In this document: piece by piece, positions 29,750 to 42,815 of the stretch
How the letters are laid out: each line of letters starts with the position of its first letter
Position numbering within the stretch: the first letter of the stretch is position 1
NCBI GenBank assembly: GCA_026874595.1
Contig: CM049319.1
Coordinates: forward strand, 61,510,917-61,574,916
Source of the DNA: Sipunculus nudus
Lineage: Eukaryota > Annelida > Sipuncula > Golfingiida > Sipunculidae
Direction of reading: 5' to 3'
Length of the DNA: 64,000 bases
Notes under the pieces: model-generated
What the model was told of the DNA's origin: nothing
Databases searched by the model: none
The model's input: only the letters and a program-made list of their open reading frames with translations
Made by a program: the position numbers and the translations under genes

Positions 29750-30420
29750 TATGTTAAACATGTGAATCACTCCAGACGGCAGGTTTCCATGTTGTTTTGC
29801 TTTTTGTGCGGGGACTGTCCGCAACTTGATTTAACCAGGGAAAAGGGAATGAGGTTCTTGTTCAATAATAGGATGTAAGTCCTCCATTCTTTCAAACCAC
29901 GCACTGATTCAGAATTTGTACATTAATCAACCACTGTAGCTCTTCACTGTAAAAATCACACTGAAGTCGTCCGCTTGCGCGGGACAGCCGATATACCTGT
30001 TATATATATTCTACCCCCCGGCCGAATCTTTCTGTCGTTAACCAGGAGGCCATTTACATATGTCATGTAAGGCAGATAGGTATGGATTATTCTTTCACTC
30101 CTGGTACACGGCTTGTCAAATTTATATATGTGTCCATTAGGATTTTCCCACTAATACCCAATTTGTTCAATTTAACAAACAACCCTTGGTGCCATACGGT
30201 ATCATACGCCTTATTCCTGTAGAGAAACATTCACAGACATTAGACTGACTTTCTAGATTATGAATAATGTCCTCTAACAAGCAATATGATGCATCAGACC
30301 CCCTGTTTTTTTCTGAAAAGCAAACTTAATCGAATTCGGGAATGGCGTCCCCTTTAGCGTAAAGTGATTGTTCATGCTATCTGGCAATACATTTTGCAGT
30401 ATTTTTTTAGGAGGAGAGAT
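29750..30420 (-). pseudogene. non-LTR (LINE) reverse transcriptase remnant
   Basis: The minus strand reads NKAYDTVWHQGLFVKLNKLG followed by ISGKILMDTYINLTSRV (about 30,215-30,090). This is the RT palm motif A of Jockey/CR1-like LINEs ('KAFDTVWH.GL…GI.GK'). Frameshifted flanking fragments fit upstream RT motifs. No ORF survives. Confidence 0.75.
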
Positions 30421-32759
30421 ATTCATCTATAATTCTGTTTTTAGTGCGGCATGTTCTTAATTTATCTCATTCCACCTGGAACTTATTCGGTGTCTCCTAT
30501 CATGGAAAACATGATATATACTTTATTTTGTATAATTTGATCTCAATTCTTTTTTATTGTATCCCAATGCATCTTATTATGTACAGTGCCCTAGAACTAA
30601 TGTATTTTAATAGAGGGAATTTGGCACTAAAATATACTTCAATTAATAAAAAAAACACACACATAAAGTGTTCGACTAATACATCGCAGCCATATTTGAT
30701 TTGTTCACTGACCAATCAGACGCATGTCAATTCATGTCCTGACACATTAACATTTTTTAACTAATGCATTTGATAGTCCTTGATTTGGTGAATCTAGACC
30801 ACTTGTCATATATTACAAACAGTTGTTATTTTAAGGATTTCAAAACTTAATTCGATACACTTAATTTAGACTGCAAATTTTCAGTAAACAAAGGATCCAC
30901 TCGGAATGCATGCCATTTTTCAAAATATCTAACTGATCTCTTGCATATCGAACTAATTTTATGAACCAGCTCACCATCATAGTTTATTTCGTGCTATAGT
31001 TTGCATTCCACCTGCGTTTCTTATTCAGCCATTTGGAACATATGGTATTGCCTCACTAGCCTTGAATGCTCGCGACTTAGTATATGTTTTCATATTCGGT
31101 CGGTAAGTCTAACTTGAGTCGTGATACAAGTCATGCGGGGGATGTACTGCAACAGTCATCCATCCTGTTACACTGCTATCGTTGAAAACAGATAATAATC
31201 TTTACACGGATATACCCCACGAGGCCAGAAATTCGAGGATCGGGTTACCCTGTACACTTTAAGGTAAAAACCATGATAAACAGCAATTCTCAACTAAACC
31301 ACCTGGACACGGCGTACACTAATGTTTTAATATGCCAATATGAAGTTATAAACAATCAATGCCCTGGACAACATATCAAAATTGGCTCCGCCAGGAGGGA
31401 ATGCGTTCATCCCCGTTCATGTTTTTCTTTGTGCGAACATACATAACATAACTCACTCAATCATGAATGGAATTTCATGACATTTTCAGGGCGGGGATTG
31501 GCCAATGAAGAATCGATTCGATTTTGGTCTGGTTCGGGCACATGATCCGGATTTAGAAACATAATCAAGAAATATTCACTAATCTAGAGTCACTTATACT
31601 TATGCACGAATAAACACGGAATTATGGGCCGAAAACGTGAATGCAAACACGGTTTTGAGAGCATCCAATGCTTGTAAACAAAGTCCCTCAAATGGGGCAT
31701 GCGCACTGGGCCGTAAGGCAAGAAGCACCGCCCGGCTTGACTGCCAGCCATATAATCAGTACAAGTCATGCGGGGGATGTACTGCAACAGTGCTATATAA
31801 TAGCATCACTGTATCTTTAATCAATATCAAACTAAAAGACATTCTGCCATGGGCACGCAGTAACTTTAATTATCCCAATAAATTAGGTTACACTTGCTGC
31901 AACAAGTGATGTCTCATACTGTACCCCCCCCCCCAAAAAAAAAAAAAAACTACAATCAAACTTAAACGACTTTATATAGTTAAGGATATCATGTTTTTTG
32001 TGACCAACTGACACTGAGGAAAACATATTGTCCACTTACAAAAAAGTGTTCATTTCTTAACTGCTTCATAATTTGTAAGGCTTATAAAAAATAGAGTTTA
32101 AACTGACCCCCACCATCCTCCGGACTAATAAATATTAGTAATGTCATCTAATCTCTGCCAATTAATCACTATTCACATCTTATTGCCAATCATTATTTGA
32201 AACAGAGCAATAATGCACCTCTCACCAAAAACTTCCATATTCTATATATTTAATGTAGTATTATTCAAAATAAATGATTGATGTCTTCCAACACCCCTCC
32301 TGGGTTTCCACTAGTATATTAAAATGAATACCACTATATAGTACTTCATATGAACCATGAATGAATGAATGAAAAAGGCACCTTGCACATTTTCGTTATA
32401 TTCTAATTATTATTGCTATTATAGTAATAATTACCAGAAGAGTAATTGTAAAACAATGTAAAGAATGGTTTCCTTTGATGTATTATTGTAATTGTAATAT
32501 TGTTAAATAATTATTAAGGTGTGGTTGTCGATAAATGCAACGGTTTGTGTTTACTTTGAAAGAGACAGCCATTGTGTTGTGTGAGTAAAAAGTAAAAAAA
32601 TATAATTAAGTAAAACTGATAATAACTGTAAAATACATTAAAAATATACAAATTTGCTAGGGATTGTCCTTTTCATCAGTTTTGATATTAATGATATACA
32701 TATTATTATTAAAGTTATTATTATAATTTATTATTGATTATAATTATAAAAATAATACC

Positions 32760-32812
<53 letters not shown>

Positions 32813-34720
32813 TACAAAAATAAGAAACTTTATGATAAAAACATTTATTGAATATTGTGTGAAGAAGGTATATCTGTTACAGATTATGAGTCTCAAATCA
32901 TCTTTAACTTAGGATAATGAGTAATCAATTATGTCATCAGATAAAGCTTCCATGGACATTCTCAACTTCGATCAGCTGATAGACACGTCTAAAGACAAAT
33001 TTATTTTTATATAAAGATTTGATATTTAAGAAAACATCTTTGAAATGTGATTTGTTATGGGAAATGATCCACCAGAATGAAGGCTACATGTACTCCCTTT
33101 TCGGCAGTAAACGTTTACTCCCGCCAACAGGGAGGTCCAGGTCTGGGCTAGGAAGTCTAAAATTTCTTCCGTCGATTAAGTGAATAAAAGTTTCATTGTA
33201 CGTCACACGAATGGAACTGCACTTGTGGTAGGAAAGCATATTACAAATATATAGGATGACGTTGAAAACCTAAATGTTAAAACCTCTGATCTCTTGATTA
33301 GCCATAACTAAAGCAAGGATGCTGAACACCACGTGGGATTGTCAGCTGCAAATTTAAATGTTCTAGGGGAGGCCTCCTGGATTTAAAATGACTATTTAAT
33401 TGTAAGGACACTAGAATGACATGTTTGTGGTGTTTGATATGCAAATTGACACTAAACAGTGAGAAAATGAAGCGTAACTCAGACTGGTATGGTAGTGTAA
33501 ATAGCTTGTCCAGTGCCTGCCGCAGCCCATGTTTTGCCTTACAGAGCACCACGTGGTCAGTGACCTAGTTTCTGTGACGTCACGATCGGATGTTTCAATA
33601 CATGCATGTCGAAGGCTTGCATATCTTAGAATGCAGATTTCCAGTTAAGGTTATGAGACTTCATGGTGATGGTTCGCATGGCTTGTAGTGAGTTGACATA
33701 CGAAACGGGACTTTGGAGCGTTAAGTTTATATTCATAGTGAACCCTACGCTGTCACAAGTAAGTTTTCGACACACATTAAATTAATGTGTTTATTGTTCG
33801 ATTAATAAGCAGCCGCTACCTTTATAATCTTCATTCTTGTATAAAGGTGGCGCCACACATCGCTGTGGAGGAAAAGGTGATTCATCTAAATTTACTTTAA
33901 AGCTTGATTTTTTTTAACTTTTCAAATGTTAAAATGGCTTCTTTTATTGATTCATGCCCTTCTGTGAGAAAGACAGCAGTATTTTCTGCAGATTGTATTA
34001 ATTTCTTTTTAATTTATTAATTTCTTTTCTAGATATAAAATGTTGATTTTCATTTTGTGAATTTTCAATTTTCATAATAAGTTTTTATTCGTAGAATTCA
34101 ATCATATCATTGTAACGAGGACGCCTGTCTGACTCGGGAAATACCGACTGAGTATTGGAATTCAACACTTGTTACCCGTTGATTGAAATGAAGTGACGAA
34201 TTTACTTACTGTTATATTATACGTACGAAGGTGATAGAATTGATAAAAATGCTCTACACATTAATACGCCGTGGAAAAATCAGGTGTAAGTGTCACGTGA
34301 CAATGAGCTGTAAAGTGCCTCACACTAATGTTGATACTTTTACACATAAGGAAAGTTAAAATATTTTCCTCCTTAGTCACGTTGGTTGGTAAGTTTTACG
34401 AATAATTTCCGAATTTTGTATAGGTATATAATTGATAATTCTAAAGGAAGAATTGGAGATAATCTGGATCGTCATATGTTTTTCTGTTAAAGCATCCATT
34501 ACTTTTGTAACATAAGGCTATTTCTTTATCCGGGCAAAAAAGCCATTGCCACTCATAGGAATTTCGGGGTGCCTTTGTTCAAGAGCGTACCTGTAACACG
34601 TGTAGGTGCATCGTGACACTAAGGAGATTATATGGTTATATATTCAGTATTTGGTAGTTACTGCAGAAAAAAATGACTTAAAGGAATCAAGCTCACAAAC
34701 ATGATTTAATGTTATGATTT
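30421..34720. other. intergenic, repeats only
   Basis: It contains a copy of the dispersed TTAGAATGCAGATTTCTAGT-type repeat (31,385-31,650), its 3' end alone (33,598-33,645), a 32-bp direct repeat (31,126 and 31,759), a (TAA)n/(TTA)n hairpin-forming tract (32,757-32,810) and AT-rich sequence. No gene could be supported. Confidence 0.5.
31385..31650 (+). repeat. third copy of the dispersed repeat
   Basis: It shares GCTCCGCCAGGAGG, AACATAACTCACTCAATCAT, CACATGATCCGGATTTAGAA and TTATGCACGAATAAAC with 8,905-9,182, but the 3' terminal sequence is not present here. Confidence 0.55.
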
Positions 34721-34974
34721 TTAAAAGTTCCAATCATACAAAGTGTTAATCTCCCAGTTTGGTTCATCAATTCTCGTGTTAGATATCAGATTTGACTCAA
34801 GGCAGATACACTCTCCGAACCTCCGACGGAAATTGACCGTCGTGACGTTTGACATTGGGTCACAGTGACGTATACAGGCAAACAACGAGCTCTTCACAGA
34901 CGAGTCCAAGCTGTAAGGGGCACTTCTCTTGTCGGCCTCTGTGAGGCGCCACTCTCGGCTTTTTGTGAAGTTAC
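34721..34974 (-). CDS. last exon of the lectin gene (Cys-rich, PAN/apple-like)
   Basis: Acceptor TTGGTTTCAG continues the frame from the CTLD exon (G|GT). About 84 codons to TAA. Four cysteines in the spacing C-x3-C … C-x-C recall PAN/apple modules that often accompany lectin domains. The family call is tentative. Confidence 0.55.
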
Positions 34975-35020
34975 CTGAAACCAATAAAATAATGCTCTAA
35001 TTCCCGTTGTTTGTGTTCAT

Positions 35021-35073
<53 letters not shown>

Positions 35074-35720
35074 GCAAGCATTACTGTAAAATCTATGGGC
35101 TCGGTTTAGTTGGTATTGGTGGTAGTAATTTGTTGTAATAATGATCGATTATTAATCGGTTATAAAATTTTTATGTTTTTTTCTATATTACCTAGACATC
35201 TGTTTTATATACAAGTACCTATAATACTGACCCTAGTATAAAGTCTGTCTGACATATACATTGTAATTCATGATGAAACTATCGATCTCCCCGCATCTAA
35301 TATCGACTTGCCCTCGGACGGTTAATTGTTGGCTGCGCAATGTTCCGTTTTGATGCTGTTCGTTACGCTGTGTTCGTTTATTTCTGATAGGATTTGATTC
35401 TTTGCATATGCATGCATAATAGTTTTCAATTGTTTATACAAAAATGCAATCGATTTATACGATTTTGAAAGAAAACGACCAATCATAGATTTAGTCGAAC
35501 AATCGGCACACCACAAATTGGCATCCGTAGGTAGTATGCCGAATCTGGTGTGCAAACAGCTTAACATAACGACCATCTGTTCACGGCCCCAGTTCTTTTT
35601 TACTCTTTATAGATGACCTCACTTAGACGACCCCATCAAAAATTGGACCACTTTATCGTGGTCCCGTTGATTGACGTGATTTCGGGGTCTCGCTGTATAA
35701 TACTTGCGTACTAGACTTAC

Positions 35721-35927
35721 CAAAGAAGGAAATTTCACAAATGAATGCTTGTTTCTGATTGCAGTTGCCCTCGTCCCAGTGGTGGACGTCGAAGTAAAGT
35801 AGGGGTGTAAACTAGTAAGCGTTGACGGTCATTCTGATGCAGTTGTTATCAGGAAGATGAACTGGTTGTCCTGGAATCCAATTAGTCCATCTGGTCCTTG
35901 AGCCGTCTGCCCAGCGAAAATCATCAG
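35721..35927 (-). pseudogene. CTLD exon, C-terminal half with in-frame stop
   Basis: Bounded by acceptor TTTTGTTTAG and donor G|GTAAGT. WADGSRTRWTNWIPGQP and WDEGNC are conserved CTLD landmarks. The motif is QPV rather than EPN or QPD at the sugar-binding position. The TAG at 35,812-35,814 interrupts it. Confidence 0.75.
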
Positions 35928-35935
35928 CTAAACAA

Positions 35936-37215
35936 AAGGGTAAAAAGTGTCACCGACAAAATCAAATCAGGTAACTGTCAACGTCTTTCACATAAAGTCT
36001 TCATCTGTTTCATCCACGATCATTGCAGACAATCTTTGATATTTTGTTTTTTGTGCGCAGGAGTGTTATATTTGTCTGTTCACATTCTGATTCGTGTTAG
36101 GCAGACCCTGGTTTATTGTGCGCAGGAGTGTTACATGTGTCTGTTAGGCAGGCATAGATCGTTGCCATGGGAGACGTGCGAGTTGGGCTGGCACGCGTAT
36201 GGGGTCTGAAGTGTAAAAACACAGCGTTCTTTGTTGTAGATGTTTCAGGTCTGTTGCTGTAACGTGTGTATTGTTCTTTGGAGTTTTCCATTTTTAGTTT
36301 TTTTTTCGGATGAGAAGCAATAAATTAGGGGCTGTGTTTAGAGTTGATAGAGAGAAAAATATTCCAGCGGACACGGAAGAGTGTGAGTTAGTTTTGGGAC
36401 CTTTCCGATAATTGCAGAACTTATAGATATTCTTCGAAATTTGTAGCAGATTTTATACAATCTTCAGTTTGCTTTGGAATTATTGCCAAAACTCCACTTT
36501 TGGATTACAACAGATTGATTTTGGGATTGAATTGGACTATTGAAATAAACTGTTCATCTAGAATATTTATGTCAAAGGACTTGTTGAGCTGTGACAGTAG
36601 TGGTATCCAGAAAAGCCTAGGATCCGGACACTCTGGTACTGTACATTTTATTTGTTATACTGTGTAATTGTTTTGATTTAGTGTATTGTAATGTTAGGAT
36701 TGTTTTAAGAATAAATCATAATTATTTGTTAACAAAAAAACACTGACTTCTTTATTCATTCCCCTAGACATTTTACGCTGACCAGTGTTACAGAATCTGA
36801 TTTTTTTTATCTCCGTAACAAAATTTATGCTCGTCACGACTAAGTGATCTGTTGTTATTAGGTTCCGTAACAATATACATAATAAAAATCTCTTCACAAA
36901 TCAGGTTATATGAACAAAAGCATCATTTATGCCTTTCACTGGAAAAAAATTACATATCTTTTTGCACTTAAAATCATTTTAAAATGAATAATGTTTCATT
37001 TTTACCGCTGCATAAACGTTTCTCGTGGCAACCACGATTAAGCTATTTGCTATATAGCAAGCCACAAGAAATGCATAAGGTTAATATATGCATATGGGAA
37101 ATGTGGATTGGTGCATTTACGGTTTTGTGTAAAGTAGTAAATGAGATCTCTGACACTCAGGTAAGTATATGTTGGCCTGTTGGTGGTTAAAACTTTCTGA
37201 CCTACTCTGCTTGAA
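35936..37215. other. intron or inserted sequence within the lectin remnant
   Basis: It holds a short tandem duplication (TGTGCGCAGGAGTGTTA at about 36,052 and 36,117) and AT-rich sequence. Nothing coding. The missing middle CTLD exon should have been here. Confidence 0.45.
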
Positions 37216-37403
37216 GTCTCTCCCGCCGGACCAATACGGAGCGCCTAAGCCAGGGTACACGTGAAGAAGGTGGGCTGCCTAAATTCTCTGGTGAGCTGAC
37301 CTTCACCAAGGTGGCGCCACGATCAGAACAGCTGTCGGAGGCTTCTCTCTCTCGTTATGACACAGACATTCGGTTTTGTATTTATGCCAACCAGCAGGAC
37401 AGT
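37216..37403 (-). pseudogene. CTLD exon, N-terminal half, frameshifted
   Basis: Acceptor CTCTGTTTGTAG precedes CPAGWHKYKTEC. The second half (CSDRGATLVKVSSPEN) lies in another frame. The Cys-to-Cys distance is about 11 residues against roughly 15-17 in the family, so bases are missing near 37,335-37,345. The 3' limit is approximate. Confidence 0.65.
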
Positions 37404-38132
37404 CTACAAACAGAGAGAAAAAAAAATAAATAACCCATCAAACTTAATTCACAAGAGAACTCCATTTACATATTGATCCTTTAACGACCAAGACTACGAG
37501 CGGCGTAAACACAGGGGGTGGAGGTGCGGGTTCGGGGGTATATATCACCCCTCCCTATTTTAGGCAAAGGGGGGGGGGGGGGGTGATAAATATTATCATT
37601 TACATTTCGAATAACTTTGTGCTTGCACTATATTTTTTTCAAAATGTTATACTTTTTGTAATATCTCAAATATAATAAGCTTCATACACACACTCACACA
37701 CGTTTTTATTAGTTTTGTTATCGCGGATAATGTTAACATAACTAAGATTGAGAAATGGTTAGAGATTTTAGTAAATATATGAATCATCCACGATTACGAA
37801 ATGACTTTAGACATTAAGAATTTTGACGGACATACTGGAAATGCGTCAAACATCGCATGGCGTATCGGGTTCTGCCACTCTCAGACAACTTTGGAATGTA
37901 ATTTTTTCAGCAAAAAATGATATTACTGACCCAATTAATAATTTATATAACATCCTCACAAATATAAAAGATCAATGCATTTTCTTTATGGATTGTTAGA
38001 ACTCAGACATCTGGCCACAAAAAGACCGCCAAGCCCGAAACCCCCAGGCGGACACCCTGCATGCTATTACAGACAAATCGCCCGAACCCGTGAGTCTCAC
38101 TTAATATATATATACATATACATATACATATA

Positions 38133-38202
<70 letters not shown>
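37404..38202. other. non-coding, with microsatellites
   Basis: A G run (37,569-37,582) and a compound (TA)n-(GA)n microsatellite (38,104-38,201) that abuts the next repeat element. No gene seen. Confidence 0.5.
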
Positions 38203-40764
38203 CCCAGATTAGAATCTGGCCCACTTAAAAACTGGGCCAGCCCAGATCAAAATTTTGATATGGACCGGCCCAGATCAAAATTATAATCTGGGCCAGACCA
38301 GTTTGAAACTGGGCCTTCCCAGATTAAAATTTTGATCTGGGCCGGTCCAGATTACAATCCAGTGGTGATGACTTCATGATTTAAATCTGGTCTGGACTGA
38401 TTTTAAACTGGGCCAGCCCAGATTAGAATTTTGATCTGGGCCGGTCAAGTTTACAATCCTGAAGTGGACTGATTTTAAACTGGACCAGCCCAGATCAGAA
38501 TCCTAATCTACTCCTAGGCTGGCTTCAATTACACTATATTTAACTTAAGCTGGTCATTAATCAATTCAAAGAATTTGCTAAATATCATAAGTCCATAATA
38601 ATTGATATTTTATGAATTTATTTCATATTCTATGAAAATATCATTGGTTGGACTCCTCTCATATTTATTTTGTAATTTTACCTCTTACGTGAAATGTTTA
38701 AAATATAATTATAAAATAATCATTTTAAACATTGATATTTTACAGCTAAAACTACAAATATAGCTTGTAGAACATGTGCAATAATTCAACAAACTAAAAC
38801 AAAATTTAATCAATAATTATTAATATATGTGTTACTCAGTTTTAAGCTTGGTATCAAAGACCTGTAAATTCAAAATTTTGTTTGATATTTAAAGTTATTT
38901 ATCATTTATCATAAGTTTTTTTGTGTTATCATAGGTTTTTTTTGTCACAGATCTCCCCCACCCCCCAGTCACCCATAAAAAATTTGCACATATTGTAACA
39001 TTTGACCTTGAACTTAAAACATACTACATATTAAAGAAAGAAGGCCCTGAAACATCTATTAAGATACCTGAACATAAATAATTAAAATTAGGTGACTGAA
39101 TTTTAGATCATAATGTATTTAGATAGAACAGTGGGAACAATATTCACCAACTCGGAATTTTAACTATTGAACGTAGAGAATATTTGTATTGCAGCATTTA
39201 ACTATCTTCAATTTAGATTAGTTATCAGTTATTAGATTAGCTTTTTTTAACTCCAAAGTGAAACCTCCACCATGTTTTTCAACCTCTGAAATAAAAGTCT
39301 AAATCCAATGTTCACACATGTTCACCTTTATTTTTGAGACTGCCAAATGACAGCAATCATATCATTTTCTCAGCTGTGGATTTTCTGCTATTGAAAATTA
39401 CAGTATAATGGTATCACAAACCTCTCCAAAGCCCCATGTTAGGGCACGTCATGCTGCTCACCCAAATGAGCATCAAGACTGAAAAATTACTTTTGTTCAC
39501 CTATAAAGGAGTAAAGCTGGTATTTAAAGGGGCCCAATCACCAATAAAGCATGTTGAGTTAACACGAAAAATAGCTTCTTCCCATTAAAATAAATATGTA
39601 CCTACCAAAATATTGCCTTGAAACCGTTTGCTTACTTCTGTAAAAGAGTGTTAAAAAGAGTGAACCAAGCGCGATCGCAGGTGTCAACATTAACACAGTG
39701 CGGCGGGCCGTGTGCTGAGCATAGCCACAACACGTGCCAATGAGGAGATGCCCTGTCTGACTTGGCCGAATATATGTAATACATGTTCCCCCTGGCTGAA
39801 AAAACCGCGTGTTGCCCCTCATAATCGGACCTCCGGTCAAGCGGCCTTGTTTTGGTAAACAGACTGTGTTTACAAACACGCAGGTCTTGAACAAGGTGTT
39901 AAACAGTTGTATGCAAGGAAATGAGACTGTGTGCCGGAATGGTTTTCCTGGGAAACTTTTGTATAAAGCAAAACTAAATTGATAGTGTGAACGCATAGGA
40001 ATAATATTGCTTCTGACTATGTTCCTTAAATTGTACATATTTAATATTACACATGTTATTTTGATATTCAGAACAGATAATTATCTCAGTTAAGAAGAAA
40101 ATTTTTATATTAAGTCAAGTAGATGTCTCAGAACTTACACATATTCTAAACTGTGATTAATAATGGTAGTTGCTTTAGGTGTATTTGATGTAAACTTTTG
40201 TGCCTGAAGAATAGATGAAACCAAAGAAGCACATAACATTTGTTGTTAGCTTTTTCCTTACTAAAATATTTTAAATGATCTTGTTCATTATGTGTTTTGT
40301 GACCTTCAGAAGTGTGTATCCGGAATAAATGTTTACTGTATTTTTTTATTTAAGATGACAAAAATCAAGCTAGCCTAAGATTAGATTAGGATTCTGATCG
40401 GAAAAGGGCGAGTTAAGACCACCACAGGATTGTTATCTTGACTAGCCTAGATCAAAATTCTAATCTGGGCTGGCCTAGTTTAAAAATTAGTTCACGACAG
40501 GATTGTTAACTTAACCAGCCCAGATCAAAATTCTAATCTGGGCCAGCCCAGTTTTGAATCAGTCCAGACCAGATTTAAATCCTGAAGTCTTCACCAAAGG
40601 ATTGTAATATGGACTGGTCCAGATCAAAATTTTCATCTGGGCTGGCCCAGTTTCAATCTGGTCTGGCCAAGATAAGAATTTTGATCCGGGGCGATCCAAA
40701 TAAAAATTTTGATTTGGGCTGGCCCAGTTTTAAATTGGGCCATATCCTAATCGGGCCTCGACAC
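38203..40764. mobile_element. DNA element with long CCCAGAT-rich inverted ends
   Basis: The left ~320 bp (38,203-38,525) and the right ~380 bp (40,385-40,764) are inverted copies. Both are built from imperfect palindromes such as CCCAGATCAAAATTTTGATC and words like CTGGGCCAGCCCAG. The inside has no transposase. A TTAA-flanked MITE is nested at 39,524-40,029. A copy of one end lies at 63,295 onward (inverted) and another at 57,358-57,545. All three abut TA- or TG-rich microsatellites. Confidence 0.7.
39524..40029. mobile_element. TTAA-flanked MITE (506 bp)
   Basis: It starts TTAAAGGGGCCCAATCACC and ends GACTATGTTCCTTAA. Its outer part recurs at 63,947 onward. An open frame of 159 codons on the minus strand (39,559-40,038) is a chance frame, with no domain. 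Confidence 0.6.
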
Positions 40765-40766
40765 AT

Positions 40767-40797
<31 letters not shown>

Positions 40798-41455
40798 CTG
40801 TACAGACCCGGAATAGTGAACAATCAAATCAACGCCCAGACTGGAGACCGTCAATGCATGGATAAATAATTTGGAAACGAAGTGTGTGTGTGTGTGTTGA
40901 TCTGTATAAGAAAGTGTTACATTTTCAAATTTAAATAAGGAGCTTATATTGAAAATATTCAAACATTCATTTTATAGTATTGTTTTGACGGTCAAGAAAA
41001 CCAAAAATCAGTTTATATAATTTGCCGCGATGTGGCAGTACCTATCTTATGTGGTGCCATATAGCCATATAGCCGGAGTATTGATGAAGCTACGATTCCT
41101 TGAACAAGGTTGCGGCAAGGCCAATTACTTTGATTGGAAAAAAATTGTGATATATTTACAATAACCATGACATAAACGTTAGAATTTCATTAATTTTGAC
41201 TTAATCCATCAATTTTCGGGAATTCTCGTGCACTGTATATAATGTTAAAATTAATACGTGTAAACCTAGAATATTCCTAGAATATGTGACGAATGCAGAT
41301 TATCGGGATTTCTCTATTCCCTCCTCCATGCGTTTGCCGGACGAGAGCGAATGCCGGATGTCGGGGACCAACTGCAACCGACCGCATACAAGGAACGGTC
41401 CGTCATTATATCACAGGTTTGACTTAATCAGCGACCGCCTAAGAGAAATCGTAGT

Positions 41456-41884
41456 TTAAAGAGTATCAATCACCTATCTGACCTTTATAGACTAAAGGTA
41501 ATCCCTTGGGGATTTTGACTAAAATAGGCCGGAGAAAGTGTTTATAATAAGTGGGGGCCAGCCAAAATAACCAAAACATATTTAACAAGGGCATCTGGCA
41601 GCTAGTCACATAAGCCAGAGCTTTGCAAATGGCGTTTCGCAACAAGTGACCCTATAGTACCTCCGCATACATGTCAACTACAAACTTAGGTTACATGTTT
41701 TTCTTGTTTGTCAACATTGCTGTGTTTATTAACATGTTGATGATAAACAAGTTCATACATTCTTCACAAGGGCCTTATAATGACCTTTCATAACCAAAAT
41801 TACCCTTAGGTCATTTATATATACTCAGAGGAAGCCATATATCACATATATTCTTTTTCAAAGTGGGTGAATGGCCACTTTTAA
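41456..41884. mobile_element. TTAA-flanked MITE in left arm
   Basis: It starts TTAAAGAGTATCAATCACCT and ends GTGAATGGCCACTTTTAA. It is a member of the family with TCACCTATCTGACCTTTATA termini. Confidence 0.6.
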
Positions 41885-42346
41885 GTGTTATCGGCTTTAT
41901 CGGCTGTGCCAGTCTGAGAAACCAAGAGACTTGTCGAGTCCAAAGCTAAGGGACGTAAAAATACGACAGCATTGAACTGTAATCATTCACCCATACATGT
42001 GTACATGCACAAACATGACCAACATATTGAATAGTTCCGTTTAAAACTTACGCAAAGTAGGCCTATAATGCACGCTAATACTGCGTTTAATACAATAAAA
42101 ATACTGTTTAATACAATATATAATATGTGATGTTTTACAGTTAAGTAGAAGATCATATATAGAGAGCCAACGACTTAAGTAAAGGTAGCATTGGAATGCA
42201 GGAACTCGCAGTCGTATAACAAATTGTAGGGTTTTGGTCATATTCAAGAATTGTTGACGCGTAGTGGCATGTTGTAGAAAATCGTACAAAGAATAGTATC
42301 TTAAAAAAAGGTATGTCATGTGGGAACAAAACAAATCAATATGTAT

Positions 42347-42815
42347 TTAAAGGTGCCCAATCACCTACCTTTTGTAAAAGAATTTATGATTTCAGGCTTC
42401 CTCTGTGTATTTATTAATGGTGTAAGGGTATTTTTGATTGTGAAAAATTATTAAAAGGCCTTCGTGAAGGATGTGTGAACTTGTTTATCAACAACATGTT
42501 TGTAAACACAGCAATGTTGACAAACGGGAAAAACATATTACCTAAGGTGGTAGGTTGCATATATGCGGAGGTAGAAAGGTCACTTGTTGCGAAACGGCAT
42601 TTTTAAAGCTCTGGCTAATCGGAGTTGCTGCAACATGGCCTTGTTAATTTTATTTTTATTATTTTAACGGGTCCCCATATAGTATAAATACTTGATATAA
42701 ACAAAACAAGCAGCCTGTGTGCGGTGTTATCCACGTTTTCTAGCCTGTTTTTATGAAAGCTCCATGGGATTACCTTCAGTTTATAAAGGTCAGATAGGTG
42801 ATTGGGCCCCTTTAA
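42347..42815. mobile_element. TTAA-flanked MITE in left arm
   Basis: It starts TTAAAGGTGCCCAATCACCT and ends AGGTGATTGGGCCCCTTTAA, a clear terminal inverted repeat with TTAA on both sides. TTAA targets are typical of piggyBac and Kolobok families. Confidence 0.7.

Larger units (their letters stand above)
34721..37403 (-). pseudogene. C-type lectin-like gene with Cys-rich (PAN-like) C-terminus, broken
   Basis: Three minus-strand exons. 37,403 to about 37,216: CPAGWHKYKTECLC, then after a frameshift ASDSCSDRGATLVKVSSPEN, the N-half of a CTLD. 35,927-35,721: DDFRWADGSRTRWTNWIPGQ, DNNCIRM, a TAG stop (35,812-35,814) where CTLDs usually have coding sequence, then HHWDEGNCNQKQAFICEI, the calcium-site and C-terminal half. 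34,974-34,721: NFTKSREWRLTE, SLFACIRHC, FGECICLES, ending TAA. Splice phases agree between the last two exons. The middle CTLD segment (WIGL-type) was not found. C-type lectins of this kind are usually secreted pattern-recognition proteins. With a frameshift, a stop and a missing part, it is most likely a pseudogene. It converges on RGM. Confidence 0.75.

Noticed and set aside
36360-36900. Possible solo LTR (AATAAA at about 36,710, terminal GTAACA-like words)
   Set aside because: No TG…CA ends, primer site or target duplication could be fixed.
39559-40038. Open frame of 159 codons on the minus strand
   Set aside because: It falls inside a TTAA-flanked MITE and shows no recognisable domain.
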